The position numbers and the translations under genes are program-made. Source: Mermis nigrescens (taxonomy: Eukaryota > Nematoda > Enoplea > Mermithida > Mermithidae). Taken from it: DNA of 64,000 nt. Below the pieces are notes generated by a model. It did no database searches, had not been told where the DNA came from, and saw only the letters and a list, made by a program, of their open reading frames with translations. The stretch lies in the NCBI GenBank assembly GCA_036768485.1, contig JAVLUZ010000154.1, forward strand, positions 1,751,308-1,815,307, given 5' to 3'. Below, piece after piece: positions 22,220 through 34,085 of the stretch (position 1 is the first letter of the stretch; the number at the start of each line of letters is the position of its first letter).

Positions 22220-22234
22220 ATGAACCAGCTACAC

Positions 22235-23063
22235 GGCTAAAGTTAAGAATATGGTACTTTTAGAAAAGGAGCGAAACAAATATGGAATGCCAAAATTTTT
22301 GTGCCAAACTGGTAGAACATGATAAATTGAAGAGCGGAAAGAAAATTTGGTGAAAATCTGAGCCATACTTGCAAAGTTGCAGGCAACTGTCAATTTGAGT
22401 GTTGGGTGGGACGATTAAACGGCTCGATCCATGGACTAACACATTTGTCAGAAATAAATAATATGGGCTGAAATTATAGAAGAAAGCATAGCAATGACGG
22501 AGAAACAAGAACAAAGGCGCGGAAAGCTGTTTGAAATTTTAAAAAAACTTTAAAAAAATTTTTATTTTTTTGCATGTTTTTTTCGGTTTTACTTGATAAG
22601 ATATAGGAGAATCTAAGTTTTTGCTTCTAATATACTTAGGCTTAGGCTTAGTATATCTGAAAATGTGTTTTAAGCTGCTTAGGTCGAGGTCGCTCCCGCT
22701 CAGGTCAATGTATAGATGCTTAGGTCGATGTATAGATGCTTAGGTCGATGTATAGATGCTTAGGTAGATCTATAGATGCTTAGGTCGATGTACAGATGCT
22801 TATATCCACGTAAATTGGGCATCTACATGTGATTCTGCATTCAGCTGTTTGAATCATCAAATACTTAGGTCGAGTAGATGCTTGCGTAGGTCGAGAAGAG
22901 GCTAATTAACAAAACCCATAGCTTTTGTAATATTGATCATAGACAGATGAATATTTTTTTCCGCGCTTTCTTTTAACATGTCCTAAGTACTGAGCGAAAA
23001 AATCCGCTCTTCTGAAGTTTATCTGATAGTATCCTGAAAGTACCATATTCTTAACTTACTCCC
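22235..23063 (+). mobile_element. family K element, copy 2
   Basis: Same ends as copy 1; exact TSD AGCTACAC (22227-22234, 23064-23071). It lies 15 bp from copy 1, in the same orientation. The minisatellite at 22680-22800 is shorter. Confidence 0.92.
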
Positions 23064-23365
23064 AGCTACACCAATGCCGGCTACAAATTCAGCGATTAGT
23101 ACACTTCATTGTCTTCAGGCCATTGAGGAGCCTTAATTTTTTCATAAATGTTGATCGTCGATTTGTTATGGGTAACCGTGCAAAAATTCTCCTACTTCCA
23201 AAATTTGGGTGAACTTGCCCCCCACAGCTACACTAATAACGAACTGAGTATATCTGACTCTTTAATTATTGATTTTTTCCATGGTCAGGTCAGGATAGAA
23301 TTAGATTTCTTCTTATTTACAGACCTCCTCACTACGATTTAAATCATGCTTTAAGAATCTGTAAC

Positions 23366-23932
23366 TTGATAGAATGGGTAAATAATTGCTCTTATCCAGT
23401 AATTATCCTAGGGGATTTCAATTTACCTAAAATTGATTGGACCTTAGGTACCTTCACATCCGATTCTCTTAACGAATTGTTTTACGACTGTTTCTCGTCT
23501 ACAGGATTAACACAATTAGTTTTAGATCAAATGCATGATACAAATATTATTGATGTGATTTTTGCAGCAAATAATGCTTTTAACGTTAAAGTACTACCCT
23601 CCTTTTCTACAAGTGACCACAATTCTATATCTTTTGAAACTCTGATAACTCCACCTACTACTTATGTAGAATCTCACTTTAATTTTCAAAAAGCAGACTA
23701 CTTTAGTATTGGTAGCTTTCTTTCTACTATTTCTTGGCCTAATCTTTTTTCTACTTGTTTAAATGTTAACGACATGTATGATGTATTTTTAAATGTCTTA
23801 AGGCCTCTAATTTTTAAGACTTCCAAATTTTCATACACTAAAAGTTTTACGAAAATTATTTGCCAAAAAACGGCTTTTATGGAAAAAATAAAAAAAATAT
23901 CGCACAATTATATGCAAACAAAGATATCGTAA
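23366..23932 (+). pseudogene. LINE endonuclease domain remnant
   Basis: The frame contains PVIILGDFNLPKIDW and STSDHNSISFETL, the GDFN and SDH catalytic motifs of the exonuclease-endonuclease-phosphatase fold used by CR1, Jockey and related LINEs. The N-terminal part of the domain is visible only in a different frame at 23148-23342. It is inactive because of frameshifts. Confidence 0.85.
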
Positions 23933-23942
23933 TCACTGTAAA

Positions 23943-25395
23943 ATGTTACGCAAAGAAATTCATAATCATTTCTGTTTACAGGAAAGTAATTTATTGCAAC
24001 ATAACGATCTGAAATCCTTTTTTAGATTTGTAAATAATTGTTTAAATAATTCTCGAAGCATTCCACCTATTACTTCCACCGACAATAATGTAGTAACTGA
24101 TCTTCATTGTAAAACTAATATGTTCAATCATTACTTCTCTTCCGTATTTACCAATGATGATATTGACGATTCTTTTGTTTTTCAGAAGCGGGGCGATTTT
24201 TCTATCTCAAACATCGTCTTTGACGAAAATGATGTCTCACGGGCGATTGCTAAGATGAAAAAATCGACTTCGATAGCGCCTGATGGTTTAAGTAACTTAT
24301 TTGTTAAAAAATTAGCTTATTATCTTCTTAAACCCCTTATCAGTACTTTTACTGTTTCTTTTTTTATCAGGTGATATCCCAGACATTTGGAGGGAGGCTT
24401 ACGTTGCACCTATAATTAAAAAGGGTGACCCCTCATTAACTGAAAATTATCGTCCTGTTTCTTTATGTTGCTCAACTTGTAGGATAATGGAAAGTATTAT
24501 TAATACTCAACTATCAATTTATTTATCTACTAATGAGTTAATATCACCTTTTCAATATGGTTTCCAAAAAAATAAATCTTGCGAATTGCAACTATTAAAT
24601 TGTAAACATTCTTGGGTTAAATCACTGGAATGTAAAGAAACCGTTGATATTTATATATAGACTTTCCTAAAGCTTTTGACAAAGTCGACATATCTAAACT
24701 TATTGTTAAATTAACTAGTTACGGTATTCAACAACACCTGTTTAATTGGTTAAAAGCTTTTCTATCTAATCGTATTCAGTGTGTTCGCGTTAATCAGTGT
24801 TTTTCAGATTATGCCACTGTTACAAGTGGAGTTATTCAAGGGTCCATTCTAAGACCTACGTTGTTTTTGATTTTTGTAAATGATATCTTTGATAACTTGT
24901 CAAGTTCGACTTTTATGTTCGCGGATGACCTAAAAATATTCAATCTTTCCTGCAATTATCAAACACTTCAGACCGATTTAGATAGAATTTCCATTTGGGC
25001 CACCAGAAATTGTTTACCAATATCATATTCTAAATGCACAGTCCTATATTTGGGCAAAAATAATCCTAAATTGTCATATACACTCAATACACAAGTTATT
25101 ACGGACGATTCTGTCTATGTTCGCGATTTAGGAGTGCTAATTTCGCACAAACTGAAATTTAAGGAACATTACAACAGTATTATCAAGAAAGTTTTCTTGA
25201 GATCGATCTTAATTAGAAAATCCTTCTTTTTGTGTGATAAAAATAATCTCATAAAGGCCTTCATTGTTTACGTCAGACCGATCCTTGAATATTCCTGTGC
25301 TTTATGGAACCCCTCTTATATTAGTGATATCAACAGGCTGGAGGCTCTTCAGCGTAAATTTACTAAATACATAGTTGGATATCATAGCCCTCTTT
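23943..25395 (+). pseudogene. LINE reverse transcriptase remnant, N-terminal and core
   Basis: Successive open pieces show AIAKMKKSTSIAPDGLSNLF, then ENYRPVSLCCSTCRIMESII, then QYGFQKNKSC, QGSILRPTLFLIFVNDIF and MFADDLKIF. The last carries the catalytic FADD. A stop follows VDIYI at 24658 and a frameshift breaks the next block. Order and motifs are standard for non-LTR reverse transcriptase. Confidence 0.87.
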
Positions 25396-26263
25396 TGGCT
25401 AAACTTAAGAATATGGTACTTTCAGAAAAGGTGCAAAACAAATAAGGAATGCCAAATTTTTTTTGCCAAAATGATAGAACATGATAAATTGAAGCGCGGA
25501 AAGAAAATTTGGTGATAATCTGAGCCATACTTGCAAAGTTGCAGGCAACTCTCGATTTGAGTGTTGCCTGGGACGATTAAACGACTCGATCCAAGGACTT
25601 AGACATTTGTCAGAAATAAATAATATGGGCTGAAATATTGGAAGGAAGCAGGGCAATGAAGGAGAAAAAATAAAAAAGGCGCGGAAAGCTGTTTGAAATT
25701 CAAAAAAAAACTTACAAAAATTTCATATTTTTTTGCATGTTTTTTTCGGTTTTACTCGATAAGATATACGAAAAATCTAAGTTTTTGCTTCTATTATACT
25801 CAGGCTTAGGCTTAGTATATCTAAAGGTGTTTCAAGCTGCTTAGGTCGAGGTTGCTCCCGCTTAGGTTGATTTATTGATGCTTAGGTCGATGTATAGATG
25901 CTCAGATCGATATATAGATGCTTAGGTCGATGTATAGATGCTTAGGTCGATGTATACATGCTTAGGTCAATGTATAGATGCTTAGGTCGATGCATAGATG
26001 CTTAGGTCGACGTAAATTGGGTATCTACATGTGATTCTGCATTCAGCTGTTTGAATCTTCAAATACTTAGGTCGATAAGATGCCTGTTTAGGTCGAGAAG
26101 AGGCTAATTAAAGAAACCCATAGCTTTTGTAATATTGATCATAGACGGATGAAATTTTTCTTCCGCGCTTTCTTCCAACATGTTCTAAGTACTGAGCGAA
26201 AAAATCCGCTCTTCTGAAGTTTATCTGTTAGTATTCAGAAAGTACCATATTCTTAAGTTACTC
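25396..26263 (+). mobile_element. family K element, copy 3, inside the LINE
   Basis: TGGCTAAACTTAAGAATATGG to CATATTCTTAAGTTACTC; exact TSD CCCTCTTT (25388-25395, 26264-26271). It interrupts the LINE reading frame after YHSPL and carries the longest minisatellite of the three copies. Confidence 0.92.
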
Positions 26264-26274
26264 CCCTCTTTCTT

Positions 26275-26608
26275 ACGACGAACGCCTTAACCAACTTAAC
26301 TTGTGTCGATAAGAATTACGTCTCCTTCATATTTGCTTATGTATGATGTATCAAATTATTAGTCGAAAATCTTGTCTTTCCATGACAGATATTTTGTGCT
26401 TAATCAAAATACTACTTGCTGCACAAATCGTTTCAAGCTAGTTGTTCCTCTTGTCCGTTCTAATTTACAAAAATTTGAATTTTTCTATAAGTATATCACT
26501 GTTTGGAATCACCCACCTGATTTTGTAGTCTCTTCCCCTAACTTAAATATATTCAAATCTAGATTAATTGATGTCGACTTATCCAAATTTATTATAGGGC
26601 GGGCTTAA
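26275..26608 (+). pseudogene. LINE C-terminal end, right of the K insertion
   Basis: Continuation of the LINE after the family K element, including LVVPLVRSNLQKFEFF and then TVWNHPPDFVVSS. This resembles the conserved C-terminal tail of CR1-like ORF2 proteins (F...IWN.LP). The TSD CCCTCTTT of the K element (25388-25395 and 26264-26271) shows where the two parts join. Confidence 0.75.
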
Positions 26609-27904
26609 ATCGTCATTTTCATGACTCGCTCATCGCCTTTTGCTGTACGCTTTTATTCTATTGACCGTACGTTTTATTACTCTTTTACATCTTTCGTAAT
26701 TGTCGCGTTTCAGTAATAAATTATTTCATTCATTCATTCAACTATGCCATGCAAACACTATACGCGCAGGGCAAGCAGGGTTGCCAAGTTCTCTTGTCAT
26801 AAAAACTCAATTTTAACCTCAAACTGCATAAAAACCCGCCAACCAATGGTGAAGCATAGGCGCAAAAAATCTCAATTGCTAAAACGGCTCCAAACTTGGC
26901 AACCCTTAGGCAGTGTTGCCAGTCCCAAAATCCAGATTCTCCTGCACAGAGGTAAAATTGGGGAAAATTCTCCTGCAATTCTCCTGAAAATATTTTGATT
27001 CTCCTGAAAATTCTCCTGGTTCATATTTTGCAGGAAAGGTTGTACAGCAGATCTACAATTGTGTGTACACATGCATATCAAGCATGCTCAGGCCAATTTA
27101 CCTTGGTTCACCCAACTATTTTATTCTGATCTCTTGCCTGTTAATCCTAAGGACACTCAAGGCTAAATAATGAACATTAATTCTCTCACAAAAAGCTCAT
27201 GGAGCATATCTGCATTATACAGGCAGATGCAAAAATAATGGAAGACTAATGCTGCACCACAAAGTATAACATTTTATTCAACATCAACAGCTGACAAACA
27301 TTCAATAACAGATTCATGATCTTCATCAGGATATACTGCTCAAGGGCCTAAGCTAAAGAAGTCGCATTGTTTACAATACACATTATTAAAAAAAACAGTT
27401 TCTGTGCTTAAAACAGTGACCGCCAAGTTTCAGTTGCACTTACATCATCAAAAATTTCTGAAAAGAGCCCTGTTTGCAATGTCTTTTGAAAAATAAATAA
27501 TACTTTATTACTAATTGTATTTACTTCAGTAGCAAGCGAATCCTTAAGTTTTAAAATATATCAAAAGAAATGTTTATAGGCGCTTTGCAAATACCGTTTT
27601 TTCCCAGCGATTTGGTTGACATTATAGACCGAATTTTTTTCCACTTTTTCCGACTTTTTTCCACATTTTTTGGGAGGTCTAAAAATGTTCGAAATAGAGC
27701 GCCTGTGTTGAAAAATCAGTGTTTTTAAGTGGAAAATTTTATGTACACATGCAATAGCGGTGTTTGATGCACTTTTTGTATAAAAATTTCGTGCTCTACA
27801 AAAATATCACGATCAGTAACGTTATTTATGTTGAAACTTGAATTTCCTTCCTTCAGTAAAGCATTTTAGCCAATTCTGAAGTCGTTTTTGACAATTAAAA
27901 CTAT

Positions 27905-28470
27905 AACTTATCAGATGGCGCGAAGCGCTAGAAAATTTTGAAATTTTAGCTCTTTAAATCATTTTTGCACTTCAAAAACTGTGCAGAAGGTAAGGACTTT
28001 CAATCGTAGTGGAGTTCTAGGACCAGATTATCGATAAAAAATGTTGCAATTGGCGCCGCGCGGCTTAAACAACAATAACAAGTAAGAATTAACCAACTCG
28101 GCGCGAAGCGCCGAAAATTTTTTGGTTTCACCTCTCTGAAACGCATTTTTGCATTATAAAAACTAACCGAATCCGTGCAGAAGATAAGGATTTTCAATCG
28201 TAGTAAAGGTTTAGATCGAATTTTCGATAAAAATGCTGCAGTTGACGCAGCGCGGCTCAAATATTGATAACAAAAAAAATTAAATCAATTCGACGCGAAG
28301 CGCCGAAAAATTTTTGTAGTTTCAAAACTAAAACGCATTTTTGCATTACAAAAACTAACTGAATCCGTGCAGAAGATAAGGATTTTCAATCGTAGTGAAG
28401 TTCTAGACCAGATTGTCGATAAAAATGCTGCAATTGGCGCGGCGCGGCTCAAGGATTAAAATCGAAGAAT
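27905..28470. repeat. tandem array of about 185-bp units
   Basis: Three units starting at GGCGCGAAGCGCC motifs near 27915, 28098 and 28288. Each contains AGGATTTTCAATCGTAGT-type sequence, GATAAAAATGCTGCA and a GGCGC(G)GCGCGGCT motif. A partial fourth lies near 28750. Confidence 0.87.
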
Positions 28471-29154
28471 TAGGTGCTTCGCGCCGGTTTATTCTATTAT
28501 TTGGCAGTTTCTACCGTTTTATTGGTGGAAAATAAAAAATTAGCGCTTCGCGCGCATAAGAAGCATTTTTTCCGTCAAAAACATGAAAAAATTTTTTAGA
28601 AAATTTAATTTTTTTAATGGCTTAAATCGTGCAGGATGATGTGAAAAGCCCAAAAAACACGTTATTTAACGGCCCTGCGCGTTTTTACTAGTTTTTTAGA
28701 CGAAAAAAATTTTTGGAATCCCCCCTGGCGAAAATCCTGGCTACGCCTATGCGAAGCGCCGAAAAATTTTTGAGTTTTAACTCTCTAAAACGCATTTTTA
28801 ACATTACAAAAAGTTTCCACAAATGCCAACCAAGCCCAAAAATTTTTTCCATGTCCCAAAATTTTGGTTGACAAATAGACAAAAAGTGGAAAAAACGGTG
28901 TTTGCAAACGTCTATGAAACTGATAAAAACTGTCAGACGGTGTGTAAAGCAAGCTTTGTATTTCTGCACTTCGTGATATTAAGTGAATAAATAAATGAAT
29001 GAATGAATGATTCACTACGGAAGCACGAAACTTATTTGGATATAGTTATAACTTAACACTTAGGTCTTAACTATGAACGAAATAAATTCTTAATGTGAAA
29101 CAACTGACTAACTACAGTAAGTACAGTAAGAAGGTTAATATCACTATAACTTGC

Positions 29155-29420
29155 TGTTTAAGTTTTGAAAATTCTCCTGAATTCTCCTAGATTTTCAGGA
29201 TTCTCCTGAATTCTCCTAGATTTTCAGGATTCTCCTGAATTCTCCTGGATTTTCAGGATTCTCCTGAATTCTCCTGACATTTTAAAATTCTCCTGCATTC
29301 TCCTGCATGTTTACAACTTCTCCTGAAATTTCTCCTGAAAAGCCCATTCTCCTGCTCCTGCTCCTAAAAATTTTAGATCATCCTGAATTCAGGAGAATTC
29401 TCCTGCACCTGGCAACCCTG
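29155..29420 (+). repeat. ATTCTCCTGA minisatellite at the right end of L
   Basis: More than ten variants of ATTCTCCTGA, partly in a 33-bp higher unit ending TAGATTTTCAGG. A sparser set in the same orientation lies at the left end (26930-27020). Confidence 0.9.
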
Positions 29421-29433
29421 CCCTTAGGGCAAG

Positions 29434-29939
29434 GAAAGGAAAGGGTCAGCCGCGCCGCGTGATCAAATTATAGTAACAGACGTATAAACTTAAACTAGCA
29501 GACTTATAAACATTACGGCATTAAGTATCGATTTGTGTGCACGGCGAAATTATGCGTTTAAAATCAGCCGTATTGCAATTTCTTTCGTCGTTCCATTCCG
29601 AACTGTCCTTTTTTTAAAACTTGATTACAGTAATAAATGATATCACTGATCTTTGCTCAAATTTTGCATTTTTGGCGCGTCAGGGCATTCCTGGTCAACG
29701 AGTGCAGCCAGTGTCATTATAGCATCAATTATATAGTTCTTTTCTTGATACTGCATTCTGCAGCCCTTCACCAATATAATTTGATAGTTTATCAGTACTT
29801 TAATTTTCTCCCGTTATCCTTAAATGTTTTTTTATTTCCCTACATACAACACGTGCCGACGATGCCCACGCGGAATCAAAATGTTACATATTATTAGGCT
29901 AACTTAGGTGATACATAGGTACCTACCTAATGTACTTAC
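29434..29939. other. no recognisable feature, 3' flank or intron of ITFG2
   Basis: AT-rich sequence without a recognised repeat or exon. Any further 3' ITFG2 exon would be expected here or below. Confidence 0.5.
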
Positions 29940-30041
29940 CAACTGTGTCCTCCAAAATGCGATGATGTGCAGCGTACGCAACAGAAGCAGGTTTAATTAA
30001 CTCAAATAAACGACACAAAGCCTCCACTTTACAACGCGTAT
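29940..30041 (-). CDS. ITFG2: ITFG2 exon 6 (probable)
   Basis: Short exon following exon 5 across a 47-bp intron (30042-30088, GTAAAT...CAAG). With one base carried over it reads YTRCKVEALCRLFELIKPAS and then VAYAAHHRILEDTV, and ends at GTTG|GTAAGT. It sits where ITFG2 proteins have their C-terminal helical tail. Frame and splice sites are good, but the residue match to vertebrate ITFG2 is poor here, as expected for a fast-evolving tail. Further 3' exons, if any, were not found. Confidence 0.65.
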
Positions 30042-30088
30042 CTTGAGGCGCAATCAATCGGGAATAAGTAAACAATTAAATAATTTAC

Positions 30089-30617
30089 ACATGGGCAAAT
30101 TCGAAACGAACAGACCTCCCCGGGTCGTACTCGCGGCTAAAATGCACTTAGGCCTACATTCGTATAATTCTGTTTGACCCACCGCGGCTGTAAAGCAGTT
30201 TACACTACCAACGTCCATTTGCGCTAGGATTATACCGTCGTCGGTAGGTTTGGTCGCGAACGTTTTCTGATTGGCCGGATCGAAGCCATACACGTTTCCG
30301 CGCCAATCGCAGGCCAGGAATAATCGACGATTGTCACGCGGGTTAAACCCGTGGTGTTCGCGTTTCACGCGGTCGTCGAATTCCCCGTCGTCCGTTTGCG
30401 GAAATCCTGCGCCTTCGTCGCCGCGTGAATTCGAAATTACAACGCTGATGGCGAAAACCTTCGACGGCAAATTTACTATTCCGCTTATCGTGTCGGCAGT
30501 CGCGCGATCGACCAACAAAATTCGACTCGACGGTTGATGGAACAATGACGTCATTTCGGCTTTTTCGGCCAAAAAGATCGAATCGCATCCGTTCGACGAC
30601 GCAGGCGACCCGTGAAA
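30089..30617 (-). CDS. ITFG2: ITFG2 exon 5
   Basis: Large exon of ITFG2, an FG-GAP/beta-propeller protein of the KICSTOR complex (with KPTN, SZT2 and KICS2), which holds GATOR1 on the lysosome to restrain mTORC1. The acceptor is TTTTTTGTTCAAG. The frame includes RRLFLACDWRGNVYGFDP and, further on, VNCFTAAVGQT and CILAASTTRGGLFVSNLP. The family has EEVVACAWDGQTYIID, then FCAGLYAC, then CLVYVTFNQKIYVYWE. A charged insert (SNSRGDEGAG to REHHGFNPRDN) between two blades is longer than in vertebrates. The donor ATGT|GTAAAT leaves phase 1. No separate exon was found for the linker that precedes this region in vertebrates. Confidence 0.78.
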
Positions 30618-30909
30618 CTTGAACAAAAAAGTTTTCGGTAAAAATTCGATAAAAACCACAATTTTCTTGAGAGAAACTTTCCCGAAACATTCAAAAATTG
30701 GTACAAAAATTCTTTATTCACGCGCGACATGGCGTTTTTCGGCGTTTTACATTTTCGGCCTACTTTTATTAAAATTGATTTGTGGTGCGAAAAATTAAAA
30801 AGACTTTGCCATTTTGGGCCATGTTGCGCAAAAAATGCTTAAATTTCTTTAGCTCTTGCCTTAACTCCTGGAAAATTAAGGAAATTTAGGCAGAAAGACG
30901 TGTAGAGAC

Positions 30910-31132
30910 CACACATGGGCGTGGGGTTTGGGGGTATGCACCCCCAGAAGTTGGAATACCCCTCCCCCCAGAATTCAAATTTTAAATTTTTTTGCCTTTT
31001 TAGCGATTTTTTGATGCCATTGGATAGTGCTCGATGAGAAACGTCGAAAAATGGTGTTTTTTCGCCATACGACCACTTTTAAGACCTTTGTAAATTTTTT
31101 CACCCCCAGAATTTCGGTGCTGCCCACCTATG
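30910..31132 (-). mobile_element. family A MITE
   Basis: CACACATGGGCGTGGGG to GCTGCCCACCTATG; exact TSD GTAGAGAC (30902-30909, 31133-31140). In ITFG2 intron 4. Confidence 0.94.
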
Positions 31133-31288
31133 GTAGAGACCTATTTCGCTCACTTATTCCCTGTATTTCTGCAATTCAGGCAAAACGTATTAAAACATTT
31201 GACGGAGAGAACATAAAATGTTCCGCGCTTTGTTTTTTTAAAAATGGAGGAAAACTACAAAAGTATGGCTGCATCTAAGCCAGCGAGA

Positions 31289-31320
31289 AAATCATAGGTA
31301 GCGCGTTAGCGCGTACCTAT
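31289..31320. repeat. short perfect hairpin
   Basis: ATAGGTAGCGCGTTAGCGCG followed by TACCTAT forms an inverted repeat with a minimal loop, at the edge of the GTGTAAAGT-rich block. Confidence 0.6.
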
Positions 31321-31349
31321 AATATACTTGGGTACCCCCAACACCTGTG

Positions 31350-32510
31350 CACCCCCCCTACAGCTATAACGGGACACTTCTGGAAGGTGCGGTTTTTTTG
31401 AAAGAAAGATAATAAAAAATTCGCTGCCCGTGTTTTTTCTTTTTCTTGAAACTCAAAACTGGCTGTGTAAAGAAGGTGTAAAGTTTTTGTGTAACGTTAT
31501 AACATAGGATCAATTTTGGGAGGTTTTTTAGGCGGCATGTGGACAACTCAGTATTGACTCGTCAAATAAATTAATGGCACAGATTTGTAGAGGAAGGGAT
31601 GCTCCAAAATGTCTTTTTTTGTTTGTTGAAATTCGCATTAGTTCTCGAATGGGAGTGTAAAGAGTGCGAAAATCTGGGGGTGAAAAAGCACATTTTGGTC
31701 GAGTTTTCAACTTGTCTATGTCTGATACTAACTCCGGCTATGAGTTTTTAAAAATGTTTTCTGACAGAAATGTAGAGCGGATCAAGGGCTACAATCTGCC
31801 TACAAGCAGACTTTTCTACGCGCATAGGGAGTTAGGTCCTGGGGTTTAAAGTTTACACTATAGTCGATGGTGTAAAAAACAGATTTTAACTAAGAATTCT
31901 CTGCCAGCTTTTTCCGCTTATGAGTTGGACTTAAATGAGTATAACAGTAATCAAGCAGCTTCTAGGGGCTACACGTCGCAGCAAATCGCTTCAAAAAAAC
32001 GCAATATTGAGTTATTTATGGGGGTGTAAAGTTCGAAATCAGACGTGAAAAATGGGCGAAAAAACACGTTTTTTCCCCAATTTTGATTGGTAAATCATAT
32101 CAAATAATTTTTGCAACAGAATTTTTGCACATAGAAACGTACTACGACTGAAAACTACAAACTGTATTCCAAACCGAATTTATTTACACGCAATGAGGAA
32201 TACGGTACGTATTTTTAAAGTTTACAATGTTCTGAATGATGGAAAATATGTCTCTGTTTGCGTTTTTTCGGCAAGGATAGGTCCAATAGAATAAAAATAA
32301 AGTGCCTTATATGGGATGTATGTCATAGCGAATTGCGTACGTCTAAACCAATATTAAGCGAGTGTAAAGTCCAGAATGGGGTGCTTTAAACAAGTTTCTG
32401 TCTTGTTTCTTTCTGCCAGCTTCTCTGGTCATGAGTCAGGGACATGATTCTCAAGTCTGTAAATAAACCTGAAACCAAATTCGATAAGCAATTTCGGCGC
32501 GTATGTTTAC
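31350..32510. repeat. GTGTAAAGT-rich low-copy repeat block
   Basis: The phrase (G)GTGTAAAG(T) or its TTTACAC complement recurs every 150-200 bp, with similar GGGTGAAAAAGCACATTTTG-type segments following. It looks like a degraded tandem or composite element. Similar TTTACAC-rich sequence occurs at 43020-43180. No coding potential. Confidence 0.55.
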
Positions 32511-32514
32511 ACTC

Positions 32515-33035
32515 AACAGTTCAGTAAAGTGGTTTAAACCAATGTTAATTTATCCTTACATTATGGAGACTTACTAAATTCATAAAAGTTGGTCGTAATA
32601 TCGAAGCAATATTAAAATTACGATTCTGACTAAAATCTTTTTTACACTAGGTGTTAACATATCGTTTACACTACATATTAATCTTCGTTTTAGAGCCTTG
32701 CGGAAACCTATTTTTTTCCTTATGACTAGAAATTTTTAAGGAATCAAGTGTGAGAAGTCGGTTATACACATTTTTTACACAACAGTATTGTAAATTGTTT
32801 TACACCTAATGTTAATTTGTCATCAGACCATTGTTGAGACGTGATGTCTTTATAAATGTTGATTGTAATATCCGCGTAATATCAGATTTACGAATCCGAC
32901 TAAAATCTTCTGTGCATTCTATGTATGCAAGTAAACACTGCATATGAACTTTTGACCTAGAGCCTTGCAAAAACACAATATTTTTCTTAAATTCAAAAAA
33001 ACAATAAATCAAGTGTGAGATGCCAGTTGGGCGCG
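32515..33035. repeat. tandem duplication of a unit of about 250 bp
   Basis: Two adjacent copies share AATGTTAATTT, GGAGAC/GTGATG, ATAAA(A)GTTG, GACTAAAATCTT, TTTTAGAGCCTTGC and AATCAAGTGTGAGA in the same order, diverged by roughly a quarter. Confidence 0.8.
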
Positions 33036-33658
33036 TTTGTTGTACAATGAACTTTATCGGACTAAATAACAGTCAGCGAGAAGTAAAATGACAAAACGTG
33101 AGATTATTTGTTAAAGTTGCATCATGGTCGAAGTAAGCAACGATCAGAAGCGATAAGTGAATTCCAGCTTGAGCACAGAAAATAATGCTGCTTCGAACTT
33201 CAGCTAAATAATATTGCAAACGCGTGGAGTCGGAATATAATTCATACACAATGCATGTATAAATTGCTAAGATGGAGGCAGTACCTAATGAAATTCGCTA
33301 AAACACTGACAAAGATAGGAATAACTACTATTTTTTGCTAACAAAAAGTTGGGTACTAGCAAGAAAAAATGCTCCGATGGAACAAAAAAAGGCAGAATAT
33401 ACTTGGAACATAGAATTATCAAGGACGTAAAAGGAGGGGACTAGAAAAAGCTCCTTATCTACAAATGTCACAAAATTTGCTAAAACTCAGAAATTTCCTA
33501 AACAAAGAAAAAACGAGAATGAGTAAATCAAAGAAAAAACCTACCTGTGCCTGAAACTGCAAGATCTGCTAAAAATCAGACTTTTTCTAAGCAACGCAAA
33601 AATCGAAGTATATTCTGCGGCCTCTAAAAAAATAGGTGAACCTTCTCATATTGTCCAC

Positions 33659-34085
33659 CATACAGTGGGCGGTTCCAAAATTCTAAGGGGGGTTTTCAAA
33701 TTGGAATATTGGCCTTAATAGTGCTATGGCGAAGAAAACACCATTTTTGAACGTTTCTTGTCGAGCTCTATCTATCGGTACCTGCCAAAAAAACCCAAAA
33801 AGAGCAGAAAGATTTGAAAAATTGAATTTTGGAGGTATTGTTGGGTATTTGCGTTTTCTTGTTGGGTATTTTGCTTAGGGGCAGGGACGTAGCTGTGGGG
33901 GGAATGGGGGGTCCGGACCCCCCCAAAATTCAGAAAAAAACGGAAAAATTGGTTTTTTCACACGTTATTTTGTGCTATTTCTGGCTTAGACCCCCCAAAT
34001 TGGTGTTGGTCCCCCCAAAATAGGAGGGCCAGCTACGTGCCTGCTTAGGGGTGCATACTCCCCAAACCCCCTACGTCTAGGTATG
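33659..34085 (+). mobile_element. family A MITE containing a B element
   Basis: CATACAGTGGGCGG to ACGTCTAGGTATG; flanks TTGTCCAC and GTGTCCAG (6 of 8). Lies in the spacer of the fold-back element. Confidence 0.87.
33882..34043 (-). mobile_element. family B MITE nested in A
   Basis: CAGGGACGTAGCTGTGGGGG to GGCCAGCTACGTGCCTG; exact TSD CTTAGGGG (33874-33881, 34044-34051). B variant whose two ends are more alike (AGCTGTGG sub-type). Confidence 0.94.

Larger units (their letters stand above)
23072..26735 (+). mobile_element. CR1/L2-like non-LTR retrotransposon, degenerate
   Basis: The element encodes an apurinic endonuclease end followed by a reverse transcriptase, both broken by frameshifts and stops, and ends in a short CATT/ATTC simple-repeat tail after an AATAAA-like stretch. 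It is 5' truncated or unrecognisable before about 23072. A family K element (25396-26263) interrupts its 3' part. No LTRs are present. Clade assignment is from motif style and tail only. Confidence 0.85.
26911..29420 (+). mobile_element. family L hAT-type element, 2.5 kb
   Basis: CAGTGTTGCCAGTCCC to CACCTGGCAACCCTG; exact TSD CCCTTAGG (26903-26910, 29421-29428). Both ends contain many ATTCTCCTGA units in the same orientation. No transposase was recognised. The interior includes a 185-bp tandem array. Confidence 0.92.
26776..29425 (+). mobile_element. family M hAT-type element split by L
   Basis: CAGGGTTGCCAAGTTCTC at the left and ACTTGGCAACCCTT at the right. TSD AGGGCAAG is exact (26768-26775, 29426-29433). 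All but about 140 bp of the span is the L insertion on its right end. Confidence 0.88.

Noticed and set aside
21830..26010. evenly spaced 20-bp repeats suggesting a CRISPR array
   Set aside because: The units are directly adjacent with no spacers, lie inside transposons of a eukaryotic genome, and have no cas genes.
27100..27400. possible transposase end on the minus strand inside L (short frame ending SAVDVE)
   Set aside because: Too short, with an in-frame stop close upstream and no recognisable motif.
30271..30537. plus-strand ORF of 88 codons
   Set aside because: Shadow of ITFG2 exon 5 on the opposite strand.
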